This document shows positions 46,572 to 55,868 of a DNA stretch of 63,154 bases, piece by piece. Made by a program: the position numbers and the translations under genes. The DNA comes from an uncultured bacterium. Its GTDB lineage: Bacteria; Verrucomicrobiota; Kiritimatiellia; RFP12; UBA1067. The notes under the pieces are model-generated. The model was not told where the DNA came from. It did no database searches and worked only from the letters and a program-made list of their open reading frames with translations. The DNA is taken from the NCBI GenBank assembly GCA_902770045.1, contig CACXRO010000026.1:1-63154 (forward strand), written 5' to 3'. Position 1 is the stretch's first letter; each line of letters begins with the position of its first letter.

Positions 46572-49500
46572 ATGAACATAGCGGAATACTGCATCAAGAA
46601 GCCGACGGTGACGCTGTCGTTCGCCGTCGCGATGCTGCTGGCGGGCATAATCGGCTACTTCCGCCTCGGGCGGCTCGAGGACCCCGAGTTCACCATCAAG
46701 GTGGCGCAGGTCATCACCGTCTATCCCGGCGCGACGGCGGAGGAGGTCGCCAACCGCGTCACCGACCCGCTGGAGACCGCCATCCAGCAGATGGGGCAGC
46801 TCAAGGAGGTGACCTCGACGTCGTATCCGGGCAAGTCCATCATCCAGGTGGAGATGAAGGACAAGTACGACGCGTCCTCGCTGCCGCAGGTCTGGGACGA
46901 GCTCCGCCGCAAGGTGAACGACTCGGCGTCGTCGCTGCCGTCCGGCTGCGGGGCGCCGGTCGTGATCGACGACTACGCCGACGTGTTCGGGGTCGTCTAC
47001 GCCATCTATGGTGACGGCTTCACCTACGCCGAGCTCAAGGAGCACGCGAAGCTCCTCCGGCGCGAGCTCCTCCTCTGCGCCGACGTCTCGAAGATCGAGC
47101 TCCTCGGCGACCAGCAGGAGATCGTCTCGTTCGAGATGTCGCGCGCGAAGATGGCGAACCTCGGCATCACGCCGGAGATGATCCAGGCGGTGGTCTCCGG
47201 CCAGAACGTGGCGGAGGACGCTGGCAAGGTGCGCGTCGACGACAAGTACGTGCGCATCTTCCCCAGCGGCACCATCAAGTCGGTTGACGACTTCAAGCGG
47301 CTCATCGTCACGGTTCCGCAGGGCGACGGGAATTTCTCGACCATCCGGCTCCAGGACCTGATGACGATCACGCGCGACTACCAGGACCCGCCGTCGTGCA
47401 TCATGCACTACAACGGCAAGCCGGCCGTGGGACTCGGCATCTCCACGGTGAAGGGCGGCAACGTGATGACGATGGGCGCGGCCATCGACAAGCGCATGAA
47501 GGAGCTCCTCCCCGAGACGCCGATCGGGATCGAGTTCGGCATCGTCTCGCACCAGGCTTCCACCGTCGACGAGGCGGTGAACGGCTTCGTGGTGAACCTC
47601 GTCGAGTCGGTCGTGATCGTGATCGCCGTCCTCCTCTTCACCATGGGGATGCGCAGCGGCGTCCTCATCGGCGCGATCCTGCTCCTCACGGTCTTCGCGA
47701 CGGTGGCGGTGATGAACGAGATGGGCCTCATCTTCGAGCGCATCTCGCTTGGCGCGTTCATCATCGCGCTCGGGATGCTCGTCGACAACGCCATCGTCAT
47801 AACCGAGGCGGTGCTCATCGCGGCGGAGAAGGGCGAGAGCCGCACCCAGGCGGCGATCAACGTGGTGAAGCAGTCGCAGTGGCCGCTCCTCGGCGCGACG
47901 GTGATCGCGATCCTCTCCTTCGCGCCGATCGGCGCCTCGCAGGACTCCACTGGCGAGTACTGCGGCTCGCTCTTCAAGGTGCTGATGATCTCGCTGCTCC
48001 TGAGCTGGGTGTTCGCGATCACCGTGACGCCGCTTTTGGCCTCGTGGTTCCTGAAGAAGAAGGAGAAGTCCGGCGGCGGCGAGGAGAAGGCGGCGGACCC
48101 CTACGCCGGCGGCTTCTACCGGGCCTACCGCGGCTTTCTCGAGTTCTGCATCGTCCACCGCTTCTTCACCTGGCTGGTGCTTGTCGGGCTTCTCGTCGGG
48201 GCGTGCTACGGCTTCACGAAGGTCAAGCAGAGCTTCTTCCCGGAATCGACGCGGCCCCAGTTCATGGTGCACGTCTGGATGCCGGAGGGCTCGTCCATCC
48301 ACGCGACGGAGAAGCGCGTGGCGGCGCTCGCCGACGCGGTCCGCAAGCTGGACGGCGTGACGGCCGTGACCGCGCTTTCCGGGAGCGGCGGGCTCCGCTT
48401 CCTGCTTACCTATTCGCCGGAGGACTCGGACGACTCGTACGGGATCATCTTCGTCGACGTGAAGGACTTCCACCTCATCCAGGGCCTGATGGAGAAGGCG
48501 GAGGCCCTCGCCCTCGACCTTGCGCCGGACGCGCTCGTCTACGGCCAGAAGTTCGTGAACGGGCCGGGCGACGCGCAGAAGATCCAGTTCCGCATCCAGG
48601 GGAAGGACCCGGCCATCCTGCGCCGCGCCGGTGAGCAGGCGCTCGAGATCATGCGCGCGGACGGGGGTCTGAAGGAGATCCAGACCGACTGGCGCAACCG
48701 GACGGACCTGCTTGTGCCCGACATCGCGGAAGACCGCGCGCGCAAGCTGGGCGTGACCCGGAGCGACATCGCGCGTTCGCTCAAGCAGGCGACGGCGGGG
48801 CTGACCGTCGGGTACTACCTCGAGGGCGACGAGGCGCTGCCGATCGTGGTGCGCGCGCCGGCGGCGGAGCGCAACGACCCGGATTCGCTGGTCAGCTCGT
48901 GGGTGTGGTCGTCTTCGCTCGACTGCTCGGTGCCGTTCGCGCAGGTGGCGAGCGGCATCCACGCCGAGACCGAGGAGGCGATCTTCAAGCGGCGCAACCG
49001 ACTGCCGTGCATCACCGCCAAGTGCAATCCGAAGAGCGGCACCGCCGCGGACGCGCGGCTGCGCGTCGCCGACAAGCTGGAGGCGATCGGCGACACCCTG
49101 CCCGCCGGGTACTCGGTCGAGTGGAGCGGCGAGTACGAGAACTCCGCCGACGCCAACAGCGGCCTCGCGGGCAAGCTCCCGCCGATCTTCGCCATCATGG
49201 TGATGATCGTGGTGCTGCTCTTCAACTCGATCAAGAAGACGATCGCGATCTTCCTGACGGTCCCACTGATCCTCGTCGGCGTGGTGGCGGGGCTGCTCGG
49301 CTTCGACCAGCCGTTCGGGTTCATGGCGCTCCTCGGCTTCCTCTCGCTCGTCGGCATGCAGATCAAGAACGCGATCGTGCTCATGGACGAGATCAACGCC
49401 CAGCTCGCAGCGGGCGTGAAGCCGTTCGAGGCGGTCGTCATGTCCGGCGTGACGCGCCTGAGGCCGGTAATGAACACGGCGCTCACGACGATCCTCGGCA

Positions 49501-49640
49501 TGATCCCGCTCGTCGTGGACCCGTTCTACTCGGCGATGGCGGTGACGATCATGTGCGGACTCGGATTCTCGACGCTCGTCACCATGGTCGTCGTCCCGGT
49601 CAACTACGCGCTCATCCATCGCGTGCGTCGGTGCGCTTGA
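46572..49640 (+). CDS. RND efflux permease
   Basis: A 1022-residue transporter of the AcrB/MexB type with about twelve membrane helices, two large periplasmic loops and the RND motif GMLVDNAIVI in helix 4. Asp in that motif should carry protons. The second half includes LLGFLSLVGMQIKNAIVLMD. The substrate is unknown. The start ATG 46572 follows the adaptor stop by 4 nt; the pair forms an operon. Confidence 0.94.
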   Translation: MNIAEYCIKKPTVTLSFAVAMLLAGIIGYFRLGRLEDPEFTIKVAQVITVYPGATAEEVANRVTDPLETAIQQMGQLKEVTSTSYPGKSIIQVEMKDKYDASSLPQVWDELRRKVNDSASSLPSGCGAPVVIDDYADVFGVVYAIYGDGFTYAELKEHAKLLRRELLLCADVSKIELLGDQQEIVSFEMSRAKMANLGITPEMIQAVVSGQNVAEDAGKVRVDDKYVRIFPSGTIKSVDDFKRLIVTVPQGDGNFSTIRLQDLMTITRDYQDPPSCIMHYNGKPAVGLGISTVKGGNVMTMGAAIDKRMKELLPETPIGIEFGIVSHQASTVDEAVNGFVVNLVESVVIVIAVLLFTMGMRSGVLIGAILLLTVFATVAVMNEMGLIFERISLGAFIIALGMLVDNAIVITEAVLIAAEKGESRTQAAINVVKQSQWPLLGATVIAILSFAPIGASQDSTGEYCGSLFKVLMISLLLSWVFAITVTPLLASWFLKKKEKSGGGEEKAADPYAGGFYRAYRGFLEFCIVHRFFTWLVLVGLLVGACYGFTKVKQSFFPESTRPQFMVHVWMPEGSSIHATEKRVAALADAVRKLDGVTAVTALSGSGGLRFLLTYSPEDSDDSYGIIFVDVKDFHLIQGLMEKAEALALDLAPDALVYGQKFVNGPGDAQKIQFRIQGKDPAILRRAGEQALEIMRADGGLKEIQTDWRNRTDLLVPDIAEDRARKLGVTRSDIARSLKQATAGLTVGYYLEGDEALPIVVRAPAAERNDPDSLVSSWVWSSSLDCSVPFAQVASGIHAETEEAIFKRRNRLPCITAKCNPKSGTAADARLRVADKLEAIGDTLPAGYSVEWSGEYENSADANSGLAGKLPPIFAIMVMIVVLLFNSIKKTIAIFLTVPLILVGVVAGLLGFDQPFGFMALLGFLSLVGMQIKNAIVLMDEINAQLAAGVKPFEAVVMSGVTRLRPVMNTALTTILGMIPLVVDPFYSAMAVTIMCGLGFSTLVTMVVVPVNYALIHRVRRCA

Positions 49641-49656
49641 CGCGGACGCGGCGGTT

Positions 49657-49666
49657 TTGGTATACT
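49657..49666 (+). promoter_or_regulatory. Extended -10 promoter of tRNA-Ala
   Basis: TTGGTATACT with TATACT at 49661-49666, 21 bp before the tRNA. Confidence 0.7.
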
Positions 49667-49687
49667 ACACGCAAATCAGCACCTGTT

Positions 49688-49763
<76 letters not shown>

Positions 49764-49781
49764 ACAGGAAGGCGCTTTGAC

Positions 49782-49817
49782 ATGAAAAACGCACTGTTCT
49801 CGGTAAGGCTCTTCTGA
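49782..49817 (+). CDS. 11-residue leader peptide coupled to the symporter
   Basis: ATG 49782 with AGGAAGG about 10 nt upstream encodes MKNALFSVRLF and stops at TGA 49815-49817, which overlaps the symporter ATG (TGATG). The symporter itself has no ribosome binding site other than through this frame, so it is probably translated by coupling. The leader could also be chance. Confidence 0.5.
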   Translation: MKNALFSVRLF

Positions 49818-51250
49818 TGGGCGCGCGGGCGAGCTGGTCGGGCCAGCTGGCGTTCGTGTTGGCGGCGGCGGCATCGGCAATCGGGCTGGGGAACCTCTGG
49901 CGGTTCCCCTATCTTGCCGCCAGGTACGGCGGCGGCACGTTCATCGTCGTCTACCTCGCGCTCGTCGTGACGCTCGGCTTCACGCTGATGCTCACCGAGA
50001 TCGCGATCGGCCGCAAGACCCAGCAGTCGCAGCTGACCGCCTACTCGCGCCTGCACGGCGCGTGGGGGTTCGTGGGGCTGCTGGGGACGGTCGTCCCCGT
50101 GCTCATCACTCCCTACTACTGCGTGATCGGCGGCTGGGTGCTCTACTACCTCAAGGCGTACGCGGTGATGGCGTTCACCGGCGCGTCGCCGATGGGCGAG
50201 GCGGCGGCGCAGTCGGGCGCGTTCTTCTCGGGCTTCATCTCCGCTCCGTTCGCGCCGTTCGGCTACGGGATGCTTTTCGTCGCCGCGTGTTCGGGGGTGA
50301 TCGTGCTCGGGGTCAAGAACGGCATCGAGAAGTCCAACCTGGTGATGATGCCGGTCCTCTTCGTGATGGCGATCGCGATCTCGGCCTACGTCGTCTGCCT
50401 GCCCGGCTCCGGCGAGGGGCTGAAGTACTACCTGGTGCCGAACCTGGACTGCCTCCGCTCCGCCGACGGCTCGTTCTCGCTCGCGCTTCTCGGCAAGACC
50501 GTCCTCGGCGCGATGGGCCAGATGTTCTACTCGCTCTCGCTCGCGATGGGCATCATGATCACCTACGGCTCCTACATGAAGAAGTCCGACTCGATCGAGC
50601 GCTGCGTCCGCCGCATCGAGGTGTTCGACACGCTGATCGCGGTCGTCGCCGGCCTCATGATCATCCCGGTCGTCTACATGTTCGCGGTGAAGAGCGGGAT
50701 CCCGGTGAAGGAGGCGATGAACGCCGGCCCCGGGCTCATGTTCATCACCCTGCCCCAGGTGTTCGCGACGCTCGGCGCGGTCGGCACGTGGGTGGGGCTT
50801 GCGTTCTTCCTCCTGGTCACGTTCGCCGCGGCGACGAGCGCGATCTCGCTCATGGAGGCGTGCGTCGCGTCGGTGTGCGACGTCCTGAAGCTCGAGCGCA
50901 AGTCGGCGACGTTCTTCACCGCCGCGCTCATCGCGTTCCTCGCCACCTTCTCCGCGCTCGGCTACGGCCCGTGGAAAGCCGTGACCGTCTTCGGGATGCA
51001 GTTCCTGGACTTCTTCGACTTCATCACCAACTCCGCGCTGATGCCGGTCGTCGCCATCGCGACCTGCGTGTTTGTGGGCTGGGTCCTCACGCCGAAGGCG
51101 GTGGTGGACGAGGTGGAGGAGGGCGGCCGCGCGTTCCGCGCGAAGCGGCTCTACGTCGCGATGGTCAAGTACGTCGCGCCCGCGTTCATGGCCGCGGTCC
51201 TCGTCTCAGAGATCTGCCGCACCTTCAAGATTGGCGGCTGGAGCATTTAA
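49817..51250 (+). CDS. Sodium:neurotransmitter symporter family transporter
   Basis: A 477-residue transporter of the NSS/SNF (LeuT-like) family with about twelve helices. The first helix contains the Na+-site sequence ASAIGLGNLWRFPYLAARYG. It probably takes up an amino acid with sodium; substrate unknown. It lies 53 bp after tRNA-Ala and likely depends on the same promoter. Confidence 0.92.
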   Translation: MGARASWSGQLAFVLAAAASAIGLGNLWRFPYLAARYGGGTFIVVYLALVVTLGFTLMLTEIAIGRKTQQSQLTAYSRLHGAWGFVGLLGTVVPVLITPYYCVIGGWVLYYLKAYAVMAFTGASPMGEAAAQSGAFFSGFISAPFAPFGYGMLFVAACSGVIVLGVKNGIEKSNLVMMPVLFVMAIAISAYVVCLPGSGEGLKYYLVPNLDCLRSADGSFSLALLGKTVLGAMGQMFYSLSLAMGIMITYGSYMKKSDSIERCVRRIEVFDTLIAVVAGLMIIPVVYMFAVKSGIPVKEAMNAGPGLMFITLPQVFATLGAVGTWVGLAFFLLVTFAAATSAISLMEACVASVCDVLKLERKSATFFTAALIAFLATFSALGYGPWKAVTVFGMQFLDFFDFITNSALMPVVAIATCVFVGWVLTPKAVVDEVEEGGRAFRAKRLYVAMVKYVAPAFMAAVLVSEICRTFKIGGWSI

Positions 51251-51268
51251 AGAAGGAGGAACAGGAAA

Positions 51269-52069
51269 ATGGGCAGATTCGGAACATGGTTGACCGCGGC
51301 GGCCGCGCTGGCGCTTGCGGCTTCCGCCTCCGCGGCGGAGTGGGCCAATCTCGACGAGGCGAACAAACGCGGCGAGCGCAAGGTCTCCGCCGCCTACCTC
51401 GTCGGCAAGGTGGTGCTCGTCTGCCGCGCCCAGGAGCACGCGGAGCGGCTCGGCGAGATCTGGGCGAGCTTCCGCCGCAAGAACTTCGTGGCGCTCGGGT
51501 CCTTCGCGAAGGCGCCCGCGGGCGCGAAGTATCCGGTCTACGCAGGGGCGGGGCCGGAGGGCTGGAACCCCAAGTCCGCGCTCTGCGTGGTCGACGCGAA
51601 AGGGGATGTCATCTACACCGGCGGCGACATCGCCCAGGCGACGGAGGCGGTGGTGGAGTCGATCACCGCGTTCGTCGCGGCGCCTGACTACAGCACATGG
51701 CGGAAGTATCTCGACTTCGAGGCGCGCGAGATTCCCGGCCGCGCGATCAACGATCTCGCCGAGGTCAAGAAGGACAAGCGCGTCTCGGCTTCCGCCGGCT
51801 ACAAGGCCGCGTCCAAGGAGCTCGCCGCGCGCGAGAAGGAGCTCAAGGCGAACCCGGCCTATGTGCGCCTCGCCAAGCTGGAGCAGCTCGCCGCGCAGGT
51901 GCGGGAGTACAGCCCCGCGAACAAGCGCGCGCGCGTCAAGTTCACCAAGGCGAAGATCGAAGCCGAGGCAAAGAAGTACGCCGATTTGAAGGAGTCCGAG
52001 GACCCGGTCGTCGCGCGCGAGGCGAAGAACTGCCTTGCCGACCTCGCCTGGGCCGCCGCGGAGCTGTAA
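51269..52069 (+). CDS. Secreted hypothetical protein
   Basis: A 266-residue protein with a signal peptide (LTAAAALALAASASAAE), an alpha/beta first half (VSAAYLVGKVVLVCRAQEHA, then GDVIYTGGDI) and a Lys/Glu-rich helical second half. The first half recalls a thioredoxin-like fold without the CxxC motif, but this is only a guess. AAGGAGGAA precedes the ATG. It follows the symporter by 18 bp and precedes the ligase gene by 16 bp, so the three are likely cotranscribed. Confidence 0.7.
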   Translation: MGRFGTWLTAAAALALAASASAAEWANLDEANKRGERKVSAAYLVGKVVLVCRAQEHAERLGEIWASFRRKNFVALGSFAKAPAGAKYPVYAGAGPEGWNPKSALCVVDAKGDVIYTGGDIAQATEAVVESITAFVAAPDYSTWRKYLDFEAREIPGRAINDLAEVKKDKRVSASAGYKAASKELAAREKELKANPAYVRLAKLEQLAAQVREYSPANKRARVKFTKAKIEAEAKKYADLKESEDPVVAREAKNCLADLAWAAAEL

Positions 52070-52085
52070 CAAGGAAGGAGCCGCA

Positions 52086-53741
52086 ATGAAGGAAGAGTTC
52101 GCCAACATCACCGAGATCCTCGAGCGCAACGCGCGCGAGTGGCCTGACGACGTCGCGCTCGTCGAGATCGACACGCCGGACGAAGGGCGGCACAAGACCT
52201 GGAAGGAGGCGGAGCTCGTGGAGTCCGTCCCCGACAGGTCGTTCCGCGTCGAGATGACTTGGCGCGAGTTCGACGACAAGGCCAACCGTTTCGCGAACTT
52301 CCTGCTGTCGCGCGGCTATACGCGCGGCGACAAGGTCGCGATCCTGCTGATGAACTGCCTTGAGTGGCTGCCGATCTACTTCGGCGTCCTCAAGGCCGGC
52401 TGCATGGCCGTGCCGCTCAACTTCCGCTACACCGCCGACGAGATCAAGTACTGCCTCGGCCTCTCCGACGCGCAGGCGCTCGTCTTCGGCCCCGAGTTCA
52501 CCGGGCGCGTCGAGCAGATCGCCGACCGCATCCCGCTGGTCCGGACGCGTCTCTACGTCGGCGAGGACTGCCCCACTTTCGCCGAGAGCTACCCGAACCT
52601 CGTGAAGTACGCCTCGGCGGAATCGCCGGCCGTCAGGATGACCCCGGAGGACGAGGCCGCGATCTACTTCTCGTCCGGCACCACCGGCTTCCCCAAGGCG
52701 ATTGTCCTCCAGCACCGCTGCCTGCTGCACAGCTGCCGCTGCGAGCAGAAGCACCACGGCCAGACGAAGGACGACGTCTTCCTCTGCATCCCGCCGCTCT
52801 ACCACACCGGCGCGAAGATGCACTGGTTCGGGTCGTTCCTCGTCGGCGGGCGCTCGGTGCTTCTCAAGGGCGTCAGGCCCGAGTGGATCGTCCGCGCGGT
52901 GAGCGAGGAGAAGTGCACAATCGTCTGGCTGCTCGTCCCCTGGGCGCAGGACATCCTGGACGCGATCGACCGCGGCGACGTGAAGCTCGACGAGTACCGG
53001 CTTTCGCAGTGGCGGCTCATGCACATCGGCGCCCAGCCGGTGCCGCCGGCGCTCATCAAGCGCTGGAAGAAGGTCTTCCCGCACCACGACTACGACACCA
53101 ACTACGGCCTTTCCGAGTCGACCGGTCCCGGCGCGGTGCACCTCGGCGTCGAGAACATCGACCACGTCGGCGCGATCGGCGTCGCCGGCTACGGCTGGCA
53201 GACGAAGATCGTCGGCAAGGACGGCATCACCCCGGTCGAGCCGGGCAAGGTGGGCGAGCTCGCGCTCAAGGGCCCCGGCGTGATGAAGGAGTACTACCAC
53301 AACCCCGAGGCCACGGCCGAGATCATGAAGGAGCCGGGCTGGCTGCTCACCGGCGACATGGCCGAGGAGCGCGACGGCTTCATCTACCTCGTCGACCGCG
53401 CCAAGGACGTCATCATCACCGGCGGCGAGAACCTGTACCCGGTGCAGATCGAGGACTTCGTCCGCGCCAACCCGAAGGTGAAGGACGTCGCCGTGATCGG
53501 CCTCCCCGACGCGCGCCTCGGCGAGATCGCCGCGGCCATCGTCTCGGTCAAGGAGGGGATGTCGCTCACCGAGGCCGAGTTCAACGAGTTCTGCCTCGGG
53601 CTGCCGCGCTACAAGCGCCCGCGCAAGGTGATCTTCGCCGACGTGCCGCGCAACCCGACCGGCAAGATCGAGAAGCCCAAGCTGCGCAAGATGTACGGTG
53701 CCGACGCGCTCGTCGCGCAGCAGAACGGCATTGTCGCGTAG
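52086..53741 (+). CDS. AMP-dependent acyl-CoA synthetase/ligase
   Basis: A 551-residue adenylate-forming enzyme with the P-loop YFSSGTTGFPKAIVL, the A5-type motif YGLSESTGPG, the hinge region TGDMAEERDGFIYLVDRAKD, and PRNPTGKIEKP with the C-terminal catalytic Lys. It activates a carboxylic acid as acyl-AMP and then probably acyl-CoA. The substrate is unknown. The chosen start is ATG 52086, with AAGGAG upstream. Confidence 0.9.
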   Translation: MKEEFANITEILERNAREWPDDVALVEIDTPDEGRHKTWKEAELVESVPDRSFRVEMTWREFDDKANRFANFLLSRGYTRGDKVAILLMNCLEWLPIYFGVLKAGCMAVPLNFRYTADEIKYCLGLSDAQALVFGPEFTGRVEQIADRIPLVRTRLYVGEDCPTFAESYPNLVKYASAESPAVRMTPEDEAAIYFSSGTTGFPKAIVLQHRCLLHSCRCEQKHHGQTKDDVFLCIPPLYHTGAKMHWFGSFLVGGRSVLLKGVRPEWIVRAVSEEKCTIVWLLVPWAQDILDAIDRGDVKLDEYRLSQWRLMHIGAQPVPPALIKRWKKVFPHHDYDTNYGLSESTGPGAVHLGVENIDHVGAIGVAGYGWQTKIVGKDGITPVEPGKVGELALKGPGVMKEYYHNPEATAEIMKEPGWLLTGDMAEERDGFIYLVDRAKDVIITGGENLYPVQIEDFVRANPKVKDVAVIGLPDARLGEIAAAIVSVKEGMSLTEAEFNEFCLGLPRYKRPRKVIFADVPRNPTGKIEKPKLRKMYGADALVAQQNGIVA

Positions 53742-53761
53742 GCTTTTGTCCGAAGGGCGGA

Positions 53762-55399
53762 ATGGCGGCGAAGTCGAGCATGCGCACCGGCGCCGCGGCG
53801 CTGGTGGAGAGCCTGGAGAAGGCCGGGGCCGAGGTGGTCTTCGGCTACCCGGGCGGGAACGTGGTGGACGTCTTCGACCGTCTCCGCGGCTCCCGCCTGC
53901 GCTTCGTGCTCGGCCGCCACGAGCAGGGCTGCGTCCACATGGCCGACGGCTACGCCCGCGCGAGCGGACGGCCGGCGGTCGTGGTGGTCACCAGCGGCCC
54001 CGGGCTCACCAACACCATCACCGGCCTCGGCGCGGCGAACATGGACGGCGTGCCGATGGTGCTCGTCTGCGGACAGGTTCCGCTCGACCAGATCGGCACC
54101 GACGCCTTCCAGGAGGCGGACACGACCGGCCTCACCCGCGCCGTCTCCAAGCACAACTTCCTCGTCCACTCCGCGGACGAGATCCCCGAGACTGTGGCGC
54201 AGGCGTTCTACATCGCGACCCACGGCAAGCCCGGCCCCGTCGTCATCGACGTCCCGCGCGACTGCCAGCTGGCCCTCACCGCGGCGGCGTATCCGCCGCG
54301 CGTGTTCCTGAGGGCGTACCACCCAGAGGTCTCCGCGACGCCCTCGCAGGTCGCCCGCCTCGCCAAGCTCGTGAACGGCGCGAAGCGCCCGGTGATCCTC
54401 GCCGGCGGCGGCGTCGTCGCCTCCGGCGCGTCGGGCGACGTCGCCGCGCTTGCGCACAAGGTCGGCATCCCCGTCGCGACGACGCTGATGGGCATCGGCT
54501 CGTTCGACGAGACCGACCCGCTCGCGCTCGGCCTCGCCGGGCTCCACGGCGAGTTCGCCGCGAACGTCGCGATCGCCGAGGCGGACCTCCTGCTCGCGCT
54601 CGGCGTCCGCTTCAACGACCGCGTCACCGGCAGGAGCGCGGCGAAGTTCGCCCGCCGCGCGAAGATCGTCCACGTGGACTGCGACCCCGCGTCGATCAAC
54701 AAGAACGTCACCGTCGACCTCGGCATCATCGCCGACGTGAAGGAGCTGCTGATGACGGTCGACTCGCGGATAATGCCCGCCGCGCACGACGAGTGGCTCG
54801 CGGCGATTGCCGCGCGCCGCCGTCCGCGCACCGAGGGCCTGAAGCCGCTCCACCGCGGCGTCATCATGCCGCAGGCCGTGGTCGAGTCGGTCTACGCCGC
54901 CACCAAGGGGCGCGCAATCGTCGTCACCGACGTCGGCCAGCACCAGCTCTGGGCGGCGAAGCGCTTCCGCCACACCCGTCCGCGGCACTTCATCAGCTCG
55001 GGCGGCATGGGCGCGATGGGCTTCGGCATCCCCGCGGCGATCGGCGCGGCGATCGCGCGGCCGGACCGCAAGGTCGTCGCGTTCCTCGGCGACGGCGGCG
55101 CTCAGATGACGGCCGAGGAGCTGATTGTCGCCGCGGAGCTCGGGCTGCCGGTCACCTTCGTCGTGTTTTCCAACGGCTCGCTCGGGCTCGTCCGCCAGAT
55201 GCAGCGCCATCTCTGCGGCGGACGCTACTTCGCGACCGATCTTCATTCTCCCGACTTCGTGAAGCTCGCGGCCGCCTACGGCATCCGCGGCGTCCGCGTG
55301 ACGGACGGGAGCAGGCTCGACGCGGCGGTGGCGAAGGCGCTCAAGTCGAAGGCGCCGACGCTCGTCGAGGTGGTGGTGGAGAAGGAGGCCGAGGCATGA
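53762..55399 (+). CDS. ilvB: Acetolactate synthase, large subunit
   Basis: A 545-residue TPP enzyme that makes acetolactate for branched-chain amino acids. It has the N-terminal pyrimidine-binding domain (VFGYPGGNVVDVFD, HEQGCVHMADGYARA), the FAD-type central domain and the TPP motif beginning GDGGAQMTAEEL and ending SNGSLGLVRQ. The NN of the classical motif reads SN here. It overlaps ilvN by 4 nt. Confidence 0.92.
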   Translation: MAAKSSMRTGAAALVESLEKAGAEVVFGYPGGNVVDVFDRLRGSRLRFVLGRHEQGCVHMADGYARASGRPAVVVVTSGPGLTNTITGLGAANMDGVPMVLVCGQVPLDQIGTDAFQEADTTGLTRAVSKHNFLVHSADEIPETVAQAFYIATHGKPGPVVIDVPRDCQLALTAAAYPPRVFLRAYHPEVSATPSQVARLAKLVNGAKRPVILAGGGVVASGASGDVAALAHKVGIPVATTLMGIGSFDETDPLALGLAGLHGEFAANVAIAEADLLLALGVRFNDRVTGRSAAKFARRAKIVHVDCDPASINKNVTVDLGIIADVKELLMTVDSRIMPAAHDEWLAAIAARRRPRTEGLKPLHRGVIMPQAVVESVYAATKGRAIVVTDVGQHQLWAAKRFRHTRPRHFISSGGMGAMGFGIPAAIGAAIARPDRKVVAFLGDGGAQMTAEELIVAAELGLPVTFVVFSNGSLGLVRQMQRHLCGGRYFATDLHSPDFVKLAAAYGIRGVRVTDGSRLDAAVAKALKSKAPTLVEVVVEKEAEA

Positions 55400-55641
55400 A
55401 AGAGGAAATCCACCGCATCAACTGCTATGTCGAGAACAAGCCGGGCGTCCTCGCCCGCATCGTCGGTCTCATCTCCGGCCGCGGCTACAACATCCAGACC
55501 CTCAACGTCGGCCCGACCGAAGACGGCACCGTCTCGCGGATGAAGATCGACGTCCTCGGCACCGCCCGCGTCGTGGAGCAGATCATCCTCCAGCTCCGCA
55601 ACCAGGTCAACGTGATCGAAGTCTCCTCCCGCCGCCGCTGA
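55396..55641 (+). CDS. ilvN: Acetolactate synthase, small regulatory subunit
   Basis: An 81-residue single ACT-domain protein (CYVENKPGVLARIVGLISGR, then YNIQTLNVGPT). It gives valine feedback control and stability to the large subunit. It is as short as IlvN and lacks the second domain of IlvH-type subunits. ATG 55396 overlaps the ilvB stop. Confidence 0.92.
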   Translation: MKEEIHRINCYVENKPGVLARIVGLISGRGYNIQTLNVGPTEDGTVSRMKIDVLGTARVVEQIILQLRNQVNVIEVSSRRR

Positions 55642-55781
55642 CCGCCGCACCGTTGGTACGGCAGATTCCGCGGCAGGTGGGACATTATGGCGCGACAATA
55701 TGTCACACTTGGAGGGGACAGTCCCTGAAAACTTGAGGTTTGTCGCGCAGAATCTGGGATTTGTTCCAGTTGGCCTGACAT

Positions 55782-55797
55782 TGGCACGCCCTCTGCT
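55782..55797 (+). promoter_or_regulatory. Candidate sigma-54 type (-24/-12) promoter upstream of dnaK
   Basis: TGGCACGCCCTCTGCT: GG at 55783-55784 and GC at 55795-55796, separated by exactly 10 bp. The -24 half is a perfect TGGCACG; the -12 half reads CTGCT instead of TTGCT. The dnaK ATG is about 70 bp downstream with a good AAAGGAG. No TGGTATAAT box or CIRCE element is visible in the 227-bp gap 55642-55868. Confidence 0.45.
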
Positions 55798-55868
55798 CTA
55801 CACTTTGGTGATTGCTTTCGATCGGCTTTCGAGGGCGGTCGAAGACAATCTGAAAGGAGAAAAAGAAA

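Noticed and set aside
46548..49619. A 1023-codon open frame antisense to the RND permease
   Set aside because: It is Arg/His/Asp-rich with no domains, and the opposite strand encodes a complete AcrB-type protein. High GC suppresses stop codons on the other strand.
55642..55868. CIRCE element or sigma-32 promoter upstream of dnaK
   Set aside because: No TTAGCACTC-N9-GAGTGCTAA and no convincing CTTGAA/CCCCAT pair were found; only the -24/-12 site is reported.
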